Positions 49,150-59,720 of a DNA stretch of 64,000 nt are shown here, piece after piece. Origin of the DNA: Vibrio pomeroyi (GTDB taxonomy: Bacteria; Pseudomonadota; Gammaproteobacteria; Enterobacterales; Vibrionaceae); NCBI RefSeq assembly GCF_024347595.1, contig NZ_AP025506.1, positions 1,116,001 through 1,180,000 on the forward strand, in the 5' to 3' direction. Position 1 is the stretch's first letter, and the number at the start of each line of letters is the position of its first letter. The position numbers and the translations under genes were made by a program. The notes below the pieces were generated by a model, which had not been told where the DNA came from, searched no databases, and saw only the letters and a program-made list of their open reading frames with translations.

Positions 49150-50439
49150 GTGACAAAAATTATCGTAGTAGGCGGCGGTGCTGGTGGTTTAGAACTAGCA
49201 ACTAAGCTAGGCCGAACTTTAGGTCGTAAGAAACGTGCCCAGATCACTCTGGTAGACCGTAAAGCAAGCCACCTATGGAAACCATTACTTCATGAAGTAG
49301 CAACTGGCTCACTGGATGAAGGTGTTGATGCATTAAGCTACCGCGCACATGCAAAAAACCATTACTTCGACTTCCAAATGGGCAGCCTGAACGACATCGA
49401 TCGTGAGCGCAAAGTGATTGCACTGAGCGAACTGAAAGATGAGCACGGTGAACTGCTGATGCCAAGCCGTGAACTTGAATACGACATTCTTGTTATGGCA
49501 CTAGGTTCAACGTCGAACGACTTCAACACTCCAGGTGTTCGTGACAACTGTATTTTCCTTGATAGCCCAGAACAAGCGCACCGTTTCCGTACTGAAATGA
49601 ACAACCAGTTCTTAAAGCTGCACGCTAAAAATGGTCAAGGCACGGTAGACATCGCGATTGTTGGTGCTGGTGCGACAGGTGTTGAGCTTTCTGCAGAGCT
49701 ACATAACGCGGTTAAAGAGCTTCGTACTTACGGTTTCGGTGATCTAGATTCAAGCAAGCTGAACGTAAACCTAGTGGAAGCGGGTGAGCGTATTCTTCCT
49801 GCTCTTCCTCCTCGTATTTCAAGCGCAGCGCACTCTGAGCTAACGAAGCTTGGTGTAAACGTTCGTACGAATACTATGGTGACGCAAGCTGATGCTGATG
49901 GCCTAACAACCAAAGACGGCGACAAGATCCCTGCACAAATCATGGTATGGGCGGCTGGTATTAAAGCGCCAGATTTCATGAAAGATATTGGTGGTCTTGA
50001 GACTAACCGTATCAATCAACTGGTTGTGAAAAACACGCTGCAAACGACGCTTGATGACAACATCTTTGCTATTGGTGACTTGGCGCAATGTACGCAAGCG
50101 GATGGTTCATTCGTTCCACCACGTGCACAAGCGGCTCACCAAATGGCAAGCTGCGCGTTTAGCAACATCATTGCTAAGCTGAATGGTCGTGACCTGAAAG
50201 ACTACATCTACAAAGATAAAGGCTCACTGGTTTCACTAAGCCGTTTCTCTACTGTAGGTAGCTTGATGGGTAACCTGACTAAAGGTTCGATGATGGTTGA
50301 AGGTCGTATTGCGCGTGTGGTTTACATCTCTTTGTACCGCATGCACCAGATGGCACTTCACGGTTTGATCAAAACATCACTGATGATGTTGGTTGGTCGT
50401 ATTAACCGTGTACTTCGTCCAAACCTAAAGCTTCACTAA
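49150..50439 (+). CDS. ndh: NADH dehydrogenase II (non-proton-pumping)
   Basis: The protein has 429 residues and starts at a GTG with AGAGGA upstream. It oxidises NADH and reduces ubiquinone at the inner membrane surface. The FAD-binding [14 protein letters not shown] opens the protein, the second dinucleotide site [23 protein letters not shown] binds NADH, and [11 protein letters not shown] plus [11 protein letters not shown] mark the FAD/quinone region. The C-terminus ([36 protein letters not shown]) holds the membrane-anchoring helices. It is a single-gene unit. Confidence 0.96.
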   Translation: MTKIIVVGGGAGGLELATKLGRTLGRKKRAQITLVDRKASHLWKPLLHEVATGSLDEGVDALSYRAHAKNHYFDFQMGSLNDIDRERKVIALSELKDEHGELLMPSRELEYDILVMALGSTSNDFNTPGVRDNCIFLDSPEQAHRFRTEMNNQFLKLHAKNGQGTVDIAIVGAGATGVELSAELHNAVKELRTYGFGDLDSSKLNVNLVEAGERILPALPPRISSAAHSELTKLGVNVRTNTMVTQADADGLTTKDGDKIPAQIMVWAAGIKAPDFMKDIGGLETNRINQLVVKNTLQTTLDDNIFAIGDLAQCTQADGSFVPPRAQAAHQMASCAFSNIIAKLNGRDLKDYIYKDKGSLVSLSRFSTVGSLMGNLTKGSMMVEGRIARVVYISLYRMHQMALHGLIKTSLMMLVGRINRVLRPNLKLH

Positions 50440-50475
50440 TCAGGTAAGCCTGATAAATGGCTTCACGCTGATAAT

Positions 50476-50503
50476 AAAAAAGAGCTCTTCGGAGCTCTTT
50501 TTT
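50476..50503. terminator. Terminator of ndh
   Basis: AAAAAAGAGCTC pairs with GAGCTCTTTTTT around TTCG, a stable UUCG tetraloop hairpin usable on both strands. Confidence 0.93.
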
Positions 50504-50568
50504 GATCGTGCCAGTTTAGTGACATTTACCCAGTTTAGTGATTTACGCTTATCACTGAGTTGTAGCGG

Positions 50569-51114
50569 TTAAGCCGTTGGCGGCAATACAGAGTAAACGA
50601 CGCCATCTTTCGGTTTTCCGTCAAACAGAAATCGATTCTTGGCAATGGTTTCTCGCTCTGCACCACACTTTGCTATCAGCTTTTGGCTTGGTAGATTTTC
50701 GGTATCACAAACGATCTCTAGTCGCGTTAGCTTAAGCTGAGCAAAGCAGAACTCAAACAAGGCCAGCATCGCTTCTTTGGCAATGCCTCTCCTTTGAAAC
50801 TCGTCACCGACCCAATAACCTAAACTTGCCATATTGAAGGTGTGGTAAAGCTCATTGATCGCAACCATTCCGACCAGCTTATCGGTTTTTCGCTCAAAAA
50901 TACCAAAACCAAACGCATCGGCTTTGACCCAGTTCAGACGAGTTGCCAGAATGAATTTTTCGGCTTCGACAATAGAAAACTCATCATGACACCAGTCTAC
51001 CCAAGGTAATAAGCTCGGTGAAGATTTTATCAGCTGAGCAAACTCTTGAGCATCTGAGGCTTCAATGATTTTGAGGCTTAGATTCTGTGTATTGATCTGA
51101 AAGTCTGGGCTCAT
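50569..51114 (-). CDS. GNAT-family N-acetyltransferase (RimJ/RimL-like)
   Basis: The product has 181 residues from the ATG at 51112-51114; a TTG further upstream is less likely. Acetyl-CoA-binding features of the RimL group are visible: KLVGMVAINELYHTFNMASLGYWVGDEFQRRGIAKEAMLALFEFCFAQLKLTRLEIVCDTENLPSQKLIAKCGAERE, with RRGIAKEA at the pyrophosphate loop. It may acetylate an N-terminus or a small molecule. Its substrate is unknown. Confidence 0.87.
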   Translation of the reverse strand: MSPDFQINTQNLSLKIIEASDAQEFAQLIKSSPSLLPWVDWCHDEFSIVEAEKFILATRLNWVKADAFGFGIFERKTDKLVGMVAINELYHTFNMASLGYWVGDEFQRRGIAKEAMLALFEFCFAQLKLTRLEIVCDTENLPSQKLIAKCGAERETIAKNRFLFDGKPKDGVVYSVLPPTA

Positions 51115-51142
51115 AGGACGCACCAAATAACATGTAACGGCT

Positions 51143-51170
51143 AATAAAACGCCCTCACAACGGAGGGCGT
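51143..51170 (-). terminator. Terminator of the plzB-mfd-csiV unit
   Basis: On the minus strand ACGCCCTC pairs with GAGGGCGT around CGTTGT, followed by TTTATT. It lies about 90 bp after the csiV stop. Confidence 0.78.
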
Positions 51171-51261
51171 ATTCAATGCTTAATACAACTTCAATTCTTT
51201 ATATCAAGTTCCACTCTCTATAAGAATAGTTGAGCTGCTAGCTGAAGACTGATTACGTGGC

Positions 51262-52029
51262 TTATTGAGCGACGCGACGTACTTGAATCACCATGCCAAG
51301 AAGCGGGTGGTCTAGGTAGTGAGTCTCTGTACTGCGCATGCGACGTTTTTGTTCCATGCGGTAGCTCTTAAGGAACTCTTGCACTTCAACGGTCGGAGAG
51401 ATCTCGGTAAGGTTACCCACCTGAACATTGCTCTCTGCACCACTTACTGGCGAATCTAGTTCGATTTGCTGTTCTTGCAGCGTCACTTCACGAACGCTTG
51501 GCGCTTTTAAATCAAGCGTCGTTTCAGCATATAGGTAGTGCTGTACGTAGATTTGTAGCTTGCCATCTAATTCGTAAAGCGGCTTATCAATGGTCTCTTC
51601 TTGGAAACCATCCGGATTTGATGCAGTCACAGCACCTTTCTCAGAGCCGTCGGCATTGAACTGTTTAGAGAAGTCTTTACCTGCTTGAATATGGAAAACA
51701 GGTGCTGAGCTCTTACCTTGGTCACCTTGACGCCAAGCAGTGTGCATCAGAACTTCAAAGCCTGCGTGTTTACGTAGCTTGTCTTTCTGAGGTGTTAACT
51801 TGTATTCCGAGTAAGGAAGCATCTGCACGCCTTTCTTCGCTCGGTATTGGGTATCTTGAAATGAACCAACGCGCTCAAGTGAAATCTTAGGCTGTGTGTT
51901 TGGCCAAGATTCATTTACTTTTTCTGCATCAACAGCGCGCTTAAAAATGATCACTTCTATATCAAATTGTCTCTGCGCCAAACTTGGCAGTGAGACGAAC
52001 AATAGTAGCAGTGGGATCAGTCTTTTCAT
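51262..52029 (-). CDS. csiV: CsiV-family peptidoglycan-binding protein
   Basis: The protein has 255 residues with a signal peptide (MKRLIPLLLLFVSLPSLAQ). It opens with RQFDIEVIIFKRAVDAEKVNESWP, the hallmark of the CsiV family, and contains VLMHTAWRQGDQGKSSAPVFHIQAGKDFS and LDGKLQIYVQHYLYAETTLDL. In V. cholerae CsiV binds peptidoglycan and is needed, together with LpoA, for PBP1A function. It lies 63 nt after mfd on the same strand, probably in one transcript. Confidence 0.9.
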   Translation of the reverse strand: MKRLIPLLLLFVSLPSLAQRQFDIEVIIFKRAVDAEKVNESWPNTQPKISLERVGSFQDTQYRAKKGVQMLPYSEYKLTPQKDKLRKHAGFEVLMHTAWRQGDQGKSSAPVFHIQAGKDFSKQFNADGSEKGAVTASNPDGFQEETIDKPLYELDGKLQIYVQHYLYAETTLDLKAPSVREVTLQEQQIELDSPVSGAESNVQVGNLTEISPTVEVQEFLKSYRMEQKRRMRSTETHYLDHPLLGMVIQVRRVAQ

Positions 52030-52092
52030 TTTTACTCCGTCTTCCAGCCGAACTACCGGCTGGATAATTTATATGTGCAAGTGGATTGGGAC

Positions 52093-55000
52093 TTATGCTG
52101 AAGGCAGCAAGTTCTGTCTGAATTCGCCCAATAAATCACTAACAAATTGAATTCGTTTCCGTCTGTCGACCAATGGTATCGTAAACTTGAACTTAGTTGG
52201 TCCTTCCATTGAAAACTTTTGCGGTTGAGATTGCAACAGTTTAACAAGGTAGGCCGGGTTTATGTCAGCATCCGGGTAGAATTCTAAGAATCCGCCCTTA
52301 TCGTGAGCTTCAATTTTCTTAGCTTTGATAGACGCAGCCGCTAATTTAAGCTCAGAAACTGACAACAAGTTCTTGGTGGCATCTGGAAGGATACCGAAGC
52401 GATCGATCAACTCAACTTTAAGCTCAGCCAATTCATCGGTATCACTCACGCTCGCAATACGTTTGTAGGTTGATAAACGTGTGTTGATGTCTGGGATATA
52501 GTCATCTGGCAATAGAGCCGGCAAGCGCATTTCAATCTCAGTTTGCTCACGCAATAGGTCATCAAGTGAAGGCTCGCGACCTTCTTTCAATGCCTCTACT
52601 GCTTGCTCAAGCATCTCCATGTACAAGGTGAAACCAACCGACTGGATCTGACCACTCTGCTCATCACCCAATAGTTCACCAGCACCACGAATCTCTAAGT
52701 CGTGAGTTGCGAGGGTGAAACCCGCGCCCAAGTCTTCCAGAGAGGCAATCGCGTCTAGTCGCTTGATTGCATCTTTGGTCATCGCCTTTGGATGTGGCGT
52801 TAACAAGTAAGCATAAGCTTGGTGGTGAGAACGACCTACACGGCCGCGCAATTGGTGCAGTTGTGCCAAACCAAGGTTATCGGCTCTGTCCATTAAGATG
52901 GTATTCGCCGTTGGAACATCGATACCGGTCTCAATGATGGTTGTACACACCAGAAGGTTAAAACGCTGGTGGTAGAAGTCATTCATTATACGTTCTAGTT
53001 CGCGCTCTCGCATTTGACCATGAGCCACAGTTACGCGCGCTTCTGGAATCAGTTTCTGTAGTGACTCAGCCGTTTTCTCTATCGTATCAACTTGGTTGTG
53101 TAGGAAGTACACCTGCCCACCACGCATGATTTCACGCAGTACCGCTTCTCTCACCACTGCATCATCACTTTGACGAACAAAGGTTTTGATTGCTAAGCGT
53201 CGTGCAGGAGGCGTTGCGATGATAGACAAGTCACGCATGCCACTCATCGCCATATTTAGCGTTCGTGGAATAGGCGTTGCAGTTAACGTTAAGATGTCGA
53301 CATCTGCACGCATCGCTTTCACTTTCTCTTTCTGACGTACACCAAAGCGGTGTTCTTCATCGACAACCAACAAGCCAAGATCTTTGAACTTAATATCGCT
53401 AGAAAGTAGCTTGTGAGTACCGACCAAGATATCGACCTTACCGTCGGCGACATCTTGCATGATTAATTTCTGCTCTTTAGCTGATTTGAATCGAGACAGA
53501 ACTTCGACACGAATCGGCAAGTTGGCAAAACGGTCGCGGAAGTTTTCGAAGTGTTGTTGAGCAAGTAGGGTGGTAGGAACTAACACTGCCACTTGTTTGC
53601 TGTTATCAGTGCATACAAACGCTGCGCGCATCGCCACTTCTGTCTTACCAAAACCAACATCACCACACACTAGGCGGTCCATGGCTTTTGCTTGGCACAT
53701 GTCAGACATAACCGCATTAATTGCCATTGCTTGGTCATCGGTTTCTTCAAACGGGAAGTCAGATTTGAAGGTTGCGTATTGACCGCGATCCAATACAAAT
53801 TTGTAACCCGGTTTGAGTTCACGCTTGGCGTAAACATCAAGTAGCTCTGCGGCAACGTCACGCACTTTTTCAGCGGCACGTTTACGCGCTTTTTGCCAGG
53901 CTTCGCCACCGAGTTTATGCAGTGGTGCAGAGTCTTCAGCTCCGCCAGAGTAGCGTCCAATGAGGTTCAAAGAAGCAACAGGCACGTACAACTTGGCATC
54001 ATTTTGATACTCAAGGGTTACGTATTCGGTTTTCATGCCACCGGCTTCGAGAGTCTGCAGGCCGATGTAGCGACCAATACCGTGGTCAATGTGAACAACA
54101 GGCTGACCCGGTTTCAATTCCGCAAGGTGACGAATTACCGTGTCGCTGTTGACGCTTTTCTTATCTTTCTTACGACGCTGAACAACACGATCGCCAAGTA
54201 AGTCGCTTTCACAGATAAGTGCAATGTTTTGTTCTTCATGGATAAAGCCGTGTTCAGCTGAACCAAGAATGAGGCTGAACTTGTCTTTCGCTTTAATGGC
54301 AGCATCGAGGTTTTCAACTTCACTTGGTCGTACTTTAATACCACGAAGTAGTTCACTCAGTGCTTCACGACGACCTTCTGATTCAACCGAAAATACCACT
54401 TTGCCATCGAAGGCCTCTGTGAACTTTCTTAGGTTAGCTAAAGGCTCTTTATTTTGATGTTGAACGCTAAGGTCAGGCAATGACACGACAGGCAAGTTGG
54501 TGCGGCCTGCTTTTTCTTCAATCGACTCTAGGCTTAGGTTGACCTGTGGCTTCTGTTTGAAGTGAGCGAACAGCTCGTCTTTCTTCAACCAAAGTTGCTC
54601 AGGTGTCAGCAGTGGTCGTAGTGGATCAACACCACGTTGCTCGTATCTATGAGCGACATCAGCAAGGAAAGAATCAACAGCGGTTTCTACATCACCCAGA
54701 ACCAAGAGTTGCGCTTCGTCGGCAACATAGTCAAAAAGCGTTTCTGTGTGATCGAAGAACAGCGGTTGCCAATACTCAATACCAGCTGGCCATGTGCCTT
54801 TAGATACCTGCATATAAACCGATTCTGGTTCACGGCGTGCATCAAACTGTTGGCGCCAACGAATACGGAAATCTTCAATTGCTGTTTCCGAGGTTGGGAA
54901 TTCGTGAGCAGGTAACAGGCGGATCTCAGAGATGTCTTCGATAGAACGTTGGTTTTCAGGATCGAAGGTACGAATGGTATCGATCTCATCATCGAAGAAG

Positions 55001-55554
55001 TCGATGCGATACGGGTCTTTACTGCCCATTGGGAACAGGTCAAGAATCGAACCACGACTTGCGTATTCACCCGGACCAAACACTTGATCTACGTAACGAT
55101 AGCCTGATTTTTCAAGCTGCAGGCGCAGTTTCTCTAAAGAGTAAAGATCGCCTGTTTTCACCATTAGGGTGTGTTGCAGCAAAAAGTCACGCGGTGATTG
55201 GCGCTGAAGTAGCGTGCTAATCGGTACGATCGTGATGCCGTCTTTTAATGTCGGTAAGGCATAAAGGCGTGCAATACGATCTGAAATGATCTCTTGGTGT
55301 GGAGAAAAGCTGTCGTAAGGCAGTGTTTCCCAGTCTGGGAATAGTGCGACTTCATGTGCCGTAAACTGTTCAATTTCAGATTGCAGCTTCAGAGCGACTT
55401 GTGGGTCTGGTACTGCAAGTACGGTATGGCTGTTGTGCTGCTCTGCGAGTTTAGCGATGGCCAGAGCGAGAGACGAACCGACTAGGTTACCGATGTGCTT
55501 TTTGTCACCGGCTCCTTTGAGTGTAGGTAGTGTAAAAATAGATTGTTTGGTCAT
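52093..55554 (-). CDS. mfd: Transcription-repair coupling factor Mfd
   Basis: The protein has 1153 residues, full length. It removes RNA polymerase stalled at DNA damage and recruits UvrA. Regions in order are the UvrB-like N-terminus (~10-330, GSSLALAIAKLAEQHNSHTVLAVPD), the RNA-polymerase interaction domain (~475-545, PGQPVVHIDHGIGRYIGLQTLEAGG), and the helicase motor with Walker A LVCGDVGFGKTEVAMRAAF, DEEH and TLTATPIPRTLNMAMSGMRDLSII. Motif VI follows (QLRGRVGRSHHQAYAYLL), then the TRCF C-terminal domain. It follows the PilZ-like gene after 6 nt. Confidence 0.97.
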   Translation of the reverse strand: MTKQSIFTLPTLKGAGDKKHIGNLVGSSLALAIAKLAEQHNSHTVLAVPDPQVALKLQSEIEQFTAHEVALFPDWETLPYDSFSPHQEIISDRIARLYALPTLKDGITIVPISTLLQRQSPRDFLLQHTLMVKTGDLYSLEKLRLQLEKSGYRYVDQVFGPGEYASRGSILDLFPMGSKDPYRIDFFDDEIDTIRTFDPENQRSIEDISEIRLLPAHEFPTSETAIEDFRIRWRQQFDARREPESVYMQVSKGTWPAGIEYWQPLFFDHTETLFDYVADEAQLLVLGDVETAVDSFLADVAHRYEQRGVDPLRPLLTPEQLWLKKDELFAHFKQKPQVNLSLESIEEKAGRTNLPVVSLPDLSVQHQNKEPLANLRKFTEAFDGKVVFSVESEGRREALSELLRGIKVRPSEVENLDAAIKAKDKFSLILGSAEHGFIHEEQNIALICESDLLGDRVVQRRKKDKKSVNSDTVIRHLAELKPGQPVVHIDHGIGRYIGLQTLEAGGMKTEYVTLEYQNDAKLYVPVASLNLIGRYSGGAEDSAPLHKLGGEAWQKARKRAAEKVRDVAAELLDVYAKRELKPGYKFVLDRGQYATFKSDFPFEETDDQAMAINAVMSDMCQAKAMDRLVCGDVGFGKTEVAMRAAFVCTDNSKQVAVLVPTTLLAQQHFENFRDRFANLPIRVEVLSRFKSAKEQKLIMQDVADGKVDILVGTHKLLSSDIKFKDLGLLVVDEEHRFGVRQKEKVKAMRADVDILTLTATPIPRTLNMAMSGMRDLSIIATPPARRLAIKTFVRQSDDAVVREAVLREIMRGGQVYFLHNQVDTIEKTAESLQKLIPEARVTVAHGQMRERELERIMNDFYHQRFNLLVCTTIIETGIDVPTANTILMDRADNLGLAQLHQLRGRVGRSHHQAYAYLLTPHPKAMTKDAIKRLDAIASLEDLGAGFTLATHDLEIRGAGELLGDEQSGQIQSVGFTLYMEMLEQAVEALKEGREPSLDDLLREQTEIEMRLPALLPDDYIPDINTRLSTYKRIASVSDTDELAELKVELIDRFGILPDATKNLLSVSELKLAAASIKAKKIEAHDKGGFLEFYPDADINPAYLVKLLQSQPQKFSMEGPTKFKFTIPLVDRRKRIQFVSDLLGEFRQNLLPSA

Positions 55555-55560
55555 GTTAAT

Positions 55561-56130
55561 TTACTTGTTATCTCGTTCTAGAGAGCGTTGACGCAAAAGT
55601 TTCTGTTGTTGATGAAGTGCCGCTTTAATTAGCAGGTCTTGGTCAGTATCGCGAAGATGAGCGTATTTGAAGTTGATTTCGAAACCTGAATCTTTAGGTT
55701 GGCTCGCAAACACTTCCGCATAGCAATAAATGGCTGCGGCTGGGTGTTCTAGGAACAGTTTAGCTTTTACCAAACGTCCCGCTTCGATATCTGTTTTTGA
55801 AAAACAGGAAAATTGACTCGCACCGAAAGAGTAGGTGTGAGTACGAAACTTCTCTTCATCTTGCTGTGATAACATAAAGCTCAACAACAGGTTTAATTTA
55901 GAGTTCTGTGCATCCAATAAACTGGTGACATTCTTCAAGTCGCTGTTTTTCAGTTCAGCGCGAGCACTGTCGGCTAACAGGTCCAATTGGCTAAATTCAC
56001 TCGCCACAACGAAAGGGGCAGGGATCTCGGATTCGAACTGAATTTGAGAAGGTAAAGTGAAGTTACTTTCCATTGGTTCTATATTAGCGGTAAGGCTGTG
56101 GTGAACGGTGAAAAACTCTTGTTCTGTCAT
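55561..56130 (-). CDS. plzB: PilZ-like domain protein, PlzB position
   Basis: The protein has 189 residues. The N-terminus (VHHSLTANIEPM... SQLDLLADSARAEL...LLDAQNSKLNLLLSFML) is helical. The second half (FGASQFSCFSKTDIEAGRLVKAKLFLEHPAAAIYCYAEVFASQPKDSGFEINFKYAHLRDTDQDLLIKA) has the strand pattern of a PilZ domain. The c-di-GMP signature residues RxxxR and (D/N)xSxxG are not clearly present. The gene directly upstream of mfd is plzB in V. cholerae, which supports the name. Ligand binding is uncertain. It starts the leftward mfd-csiV operon. Confidence 0.65.
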   Translation of the reverse strand: MTEQEFFTVHHSLTANIEPMESNFTLPSQIQFESEIPAPFVVASEFSQLDLLADSARAELKNSDLKNVTSLLDAQNSKLNLLLSFMLSQQDEEKFRTHTYSFGASQFSCFSKTDIEAGRLVKAKLFLEHPAAAIYCYAEVFASQPKDSGFEINFKYAHLRDTDQDLLIKAALHQQQKLLRQRSLERDNK

Positions 56131-56357
56131 GCGTTAGTTCCTTGAAGTGATCTATTGATTATCGCTATGTGGCCGCAGTAATCAAGGTCAGTTAATTGAA
56201 AGTCTCAAATAGTTGTTTGAAATATCGCTATTTGACAAGGTTCTGTTTTTGAAGCCTAACTAATTGAGTTAATTCACTCTATATTTTCAATTAACCCCTA
56301 CACAGTAACAGCAATACCCGTTACATTAACCCGCATCCCTTTTTGATGGTTCAAAGT

Positions 56358-57566
56358 ATGTTTCATCCTATTTCAATGTTTGTTGGCCTGCGTTATTTGA
56401 AAGGCCGTTCAGGTGATCGCTTTAGCCGTTTTGTTTCTTACATGTCGACGGCAGGTATCACCATTGGTGTGCTGTCTTTGATTACTGTTTTATCGGTAAT
56501 GAATGGATTCGAAGCGCAATTAAAAGACCGAATTCTCGGCGTTCTGCCTCAGGCTGTGGTCTACGAGCAAGGGGGCACGACCTCACTTTCTGAAAAAGCC
56601 CCAAGCTTCGCAGAACAGATCTCGCTTAATGGCCACGTCGAACCGATTGTACGTAGTGAGGCGGTGATTCAGAGCCCGGCTCAATTGTCGGCTGGTCTTT
56701 TGATAGGTATCGAGCCAAATTCCGATGACCCTCTTCAGGACCACTTAATTGCAGGTCGCTTATCTTCACTCAAAGCAGGGCAATATCAGCTGTTCCTTGG
56801 TCATACTTTGGCGAGAAACTTGAAAGTATCCATGGGCGATAAAGTTCGTCTAATGGTGACCAGCGCGAGTCAATACACACCATTAGGGCGTATTCCAAGC
56901 CAACGAAATTTCACCGTAGCCGGTATCTTTAACACGGGTTCGGATATTGATGCTCAGCTCATGGTAAGCAACATTCAAGATGCAGGGCGTTTGATGCGTT
57001 ACAAGTCAGACACCATTTCAGGCTGGCGATTGTTTTTTGATGACCCGTTTGAAGTCGCGGAGCTATCAAATCAACTGTTGCCAGATGGCTGGTTGTGGAG
57101 TGATTGGCGTGACCAACGCGGCGAGCTGTTCCAAGCCGTGCGCATGGAGAAAAACATGATGGGCTTGATGCTTGGGCTGATCATCGGTGTTGCTGCATTC
57201 AATATTATCTCTGCACTGATTATGGTGGTGATGGAGAAGCAATCTGAAGTTGCGATTCTTAAAACCCAAGGTATGACTGATGGTCAAGTAATGGGTATCT
57301 TTATGGTTCAAGGTGCAAGTAGCGGCGTGATTGGTGCGCTCTCAGGTGGCGTGTTAGGCGTTGTCTTGGCCATGAACTTGAATACTATCTTAGAGGCGAT
57401 GGGTGTTGCTCTGTTCTCGTTTGGTGGTCAACTGCCAATAATGATTAACCCAATTCAAATCGCAGTTGTTGTGGTTCTGGCTATTGCACTTAGCTTGATT
57501 GCCACTGTTTTCCCTTCTTATCGTGCATCGTCTGTGAAACCTGCTGAGGCCCTTCGTTATGAGTAA
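56358..57566 (+). CDS. lolC: Lipoprotein-release ABC transporter permease LolC
   Basis: The product has 402 residues from the ATG at 56358, chosen because [31 protein letters not shown] aligns with known LolC starts; an ATG at 56346 is also possible. TM1 lies near ~22-45 ([28 protein letters not shown]), followed by a large periplasmic domain that delivers lipoprotein to LolA, and three C-terminal helices ([32 protein letters not shown]...). The stop overlaps lolD by 8 bp, coupling the genes. Confidence 0.95.
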   Translation: MFHPISMFVGLRYLKGRSGDRFSRFVSYMSTAGITIGVLSLITVLSVMNGFEAQLKDRILGVLPQAVVYEQGGTTSLSEKAPSFAEQISLNGHVEPIVRSEAVIQSPAQLSAGLLIGIEPNSDDPLQDHLIAGRLSSLKAGQYQLFLGHTLARNLKVSMGDKVRLMVTSASQYTPLGRIPSQRNFTVAGIFNTGSDIDAQLMVSNIQDAGRLMRYKSDTISGWRLFFDDPFEVAELSNQLLPDGWLWSDWRDQRGELFQAVRMEKNMMGLMLGLIIGVAAFNIISALIMVVMEKQSEVAILKTQGMTDGQVMGIFMVQGASSGVIGALSGGVLGVVLAMNLNTILEAMGVALFSFGGQLPIMINPIQIAVVVVLAIALSLIATVFPSYRASSVKPAEALRYE

Positions 57567-58251
57567 TTTTCTTCAATGTAATGATATCCGTAAAACGTAC
57601 CGTGAAGGCTCGTTGGATACCGAAGTCCTTAAAGGTGTTAGCTTTGACATTGAGAAAGGGGAACTGGTCTCGATCATCGGTACCTCTGGTTCAGGTAAAA
57701 GTACGCTACTGCATATATTAGGCGCTTTAGATGATGCCTCTGCGGGCAGTGTGAGTTTTCTTGGTCAAGATTTAGCGTCTTTAAGTTCGAACAAGCAAGC
57801 TAAGCTGCGCAACCAGCACCTTGGTTTTGTTTATCAATTCCACCATCTGCTTTCTGATTTTTCTGCACTAGAAAACGTAGCTATGCCGTTACTTATCGGC
57901 GGCGAGAAACCTGCGAAAGCAAAACAAGAAGCACAACTGTTACTTGATAAAGTCGGGCTGAGTCATCGTGTTGATCATCGACCTTCTGAACTTTCTGGTG
58001 GTGAAAGACAGCGTGTGGCAATTGCTCGTGCATTGGTAAATAAACCAGCTTTAGTTTTAGCTGATGAACCGACGGGTAACCTTGATCATAACACTGCGCT
58101 TTCTATATACGACTTAATGCGTGAGCTCAACCGTGAATACGATACTGCTTTCTTGGTGGTAACCCATGATGGTGAGCTCGCTGGCAAGATGGATCGTCAA
58201 CTGCACATGCAAGATGGTTTGTTGGTTAACGTAGAAAAAGAGGAGGGCTAA
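57559..58251 (+). CDS. lolD: Lipoprotein-release ABC transporter ATPase LolD
   Basis: The protein has 230 residues. It powers extraction of outer-membrane lipoproteins from the inner membrane. Walker A ([19 protein letters not shown]), the Q-loop region VYQFHHLL, the signature [15 protein letters not shown], and Walker [13 protein letters not shown] are all intact. It overlaps the end of lolC, and lolE follows with no gap. Confidence 0.97.
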   Translation: MSNFLQCNDIRKTYREGSLDTEVLKGVSFDIEKGELVSIIGTSGSGKSTLLHILGALDDASAGSVSFLGQDLASLSSNKQAKLRNQHLGFVYQFHHLLSDFSALENVAMPLLIGGEKPAKAKQEAQLLLDKVGLSHRVDHRPSELSGGERQRVAIARALVNKPALVLADEPTGNLDHNTALSIYDLMRELNREYDTAFLVVTHDGELAGKMDRQLHMQDGLLVNVEKEEG

Positions 58252-59496
58252 GTGTTTTCTTCTTTATCTCTATTGATAGGCGGCCGCTTTAGTCGAGCCA
58301 AACAACGAGACAAGATGGTGTCGTTCATCTCTTTGTCTTCGACAATTGGCATTGCGGTTGGTGTTGCGGTGATCATTATTGGTTTGTCGGCCATGAATGG
58401 TTTCGAACGTGAGCTTGAATCGCGTGTGCTTTCTGTTATTCCACACGGTGAGTTTGAGGGCGTGAATGAACCAGTCACTCGCTGGGAACATGTGATTGAA
58501 CAGTCAGAGAAACACGACAAGGTTGTGGCAGCAGCGCCTTATGTGAAAATTACGGCGCTTGCTGAAAAGGGCAAAGAGCTGAAAGCGATTGAAGTGCGCG
58601 GTGTTGATCCTAAGCGTGAGCAAGAAGTATCAAGCCTGTCTAACTTTATCGATAAACAAGCTTGGAGTGAATTTAAAGCAGGGCAACAGCAGATCATCTT
58701 AGGCTCCGGTGTTGCGAATGTGCTCGGCGCTAAAGTCGGTGATTACCTAACCCTGATGATTCCAACTGTGAACGGTACGGTGAAGGTTCAAGCGCCAAAA
58801 CGAGTTCGAGTCAAAGTGGTTGGTCTGCTGACTCTTAATGGCCAGATTGATCACAGCTTGGCTTTGATCCCTCTTGGTGATGCTCAGGTTTACGCAAACC
58901 TAGGTGAAGCGGTGACAGGTGTTTCTTTGAAAGTAACCGATGTACTGAATGCCAACTCGATTGTGCGTGAAGTCGGCAATCAGCTAGATGTGTATGTGTA
59001 TCTGCGCAGTTGGCAACAGAAGTTTGGTTTCTTATACCGAGATATTCAGCTGGTTCGCACCATCATGTACCTAGTTATGGTGCTAGTAATCGGTGTGGCT
59101 TGTTTCAATATTGTCTCGACTTTGATGATGGCAGTAAAAGACAGAGCATCAGAGATAGCGATACTACGAACCATGGGCGCATCTGATGGATTGGTAAAAC
59201 GCATCTTTGTTTGGCAGGGCGTATTCTCGGGAGTGTTAGGTAGCTTAGTTGGTAGTGCATTTGGTGTTTTAGTCGCCCTTAATCTAACCACGATTATAAA
59301 AGGGCTTGAGAAGTTGATCGACCATCAGTTCCTATCGGGCGATATCTACTTTGTCGACTTCCTGCCATCACAGCTGAACATGACGGATGTTATTGTCGTG
59401 TCCGGTACTGCGATTGTTTTAAGTTTATTGGCGACATGGTACCCAGCATCGCGAGCAGCGAAGTTGAACCCTGCCTCGGTGTTAAGTTCTAAATAA
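58252..59496 (+). CDS. lolE: Lipoprotein-release ABC transporter permease LolE
   Basis: The protein has 414 residues, the same length as E. coli LolE, starting at a GTG immediately after the lolD stop with AGGAGGG upstream. Family features are SLLIGGRFSRAKQRDKMVSFISLSSTIGIAVGVAVIIIGLSAMNGFERELESRVLSVIPHGE, a periplasmic domain, and three C-terminal helices (MVLVIGVACFNIVSTLMMAVKDRASEIAILRTMGASDG...). With LolC it forms the membrane part that opens to the lipoprotein. A terminator follows. Confidence 0.96.
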   Translation: MFSSLSLLIGGRFSRAKQRDKMVSFISLSSTIGIAVGVAVIIIGLSAMNGFERELESRVLSVIPHGEFEGVNEPVTRWEHVIEQSEKHDKVVAAAPYVKITALAEKGKELKAIEVRGVDPKREQEVSSLSNFIDKQAWSEFKAGQQQIILGSGVANVLGAKVGDYLTLMIPTVNGTVKVQAPKRVRVKVVGLLTLNGQIDHSLALIPLGDAQVYANLGEAVTGVSLKVTDVLNANSIVREVGNQLDVYVYLRSWQQKFGFLYRDIQLVRTIMYLVMVLVIGVACFNIVSTLMMAVKDRASEIAILRTMGASDGLVKRIFVWQGVFSGVLGSLVGSAFGVLVALNLTTIIKGLEKLIDHQFLSGDIYFVDFLPSQLNMTDVIVVSGTAIVLSLLATWYPASRAAKLNPASVLSSK

Positions 59497-59554
59497 TGGT
59501 AGCTCTATATAACATTCGCTTCTAATAACAAATAAATTGTCTTTCTCTAGATGC

Positions 59555-59584
59555 AAAAAAGGATCCCCGATGGGATCCTTTTTT
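59555..59584. terminator. Terminator of lolCDE
   Basis: AAAAAAGGATCCC pairs with GGGATCCTTTTTT around CGAT, usable on both strands; the convergent DUF2062 gene ends about 140 bp away. Confidence 0.93.
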
Positions 59585-59720
59585 ATTGAATTCAAATTGC
59601 ATTTCTTACGACTTTTCTTACATGCCATTGTTGCAGAGGTAAGCTGTTCATCTGATTTCTTCTTGTTTCCGTTTTACTCGGATCGGATACAAGGGTAGAT
59701 CTAAAAACAGAGTAGGTCGC

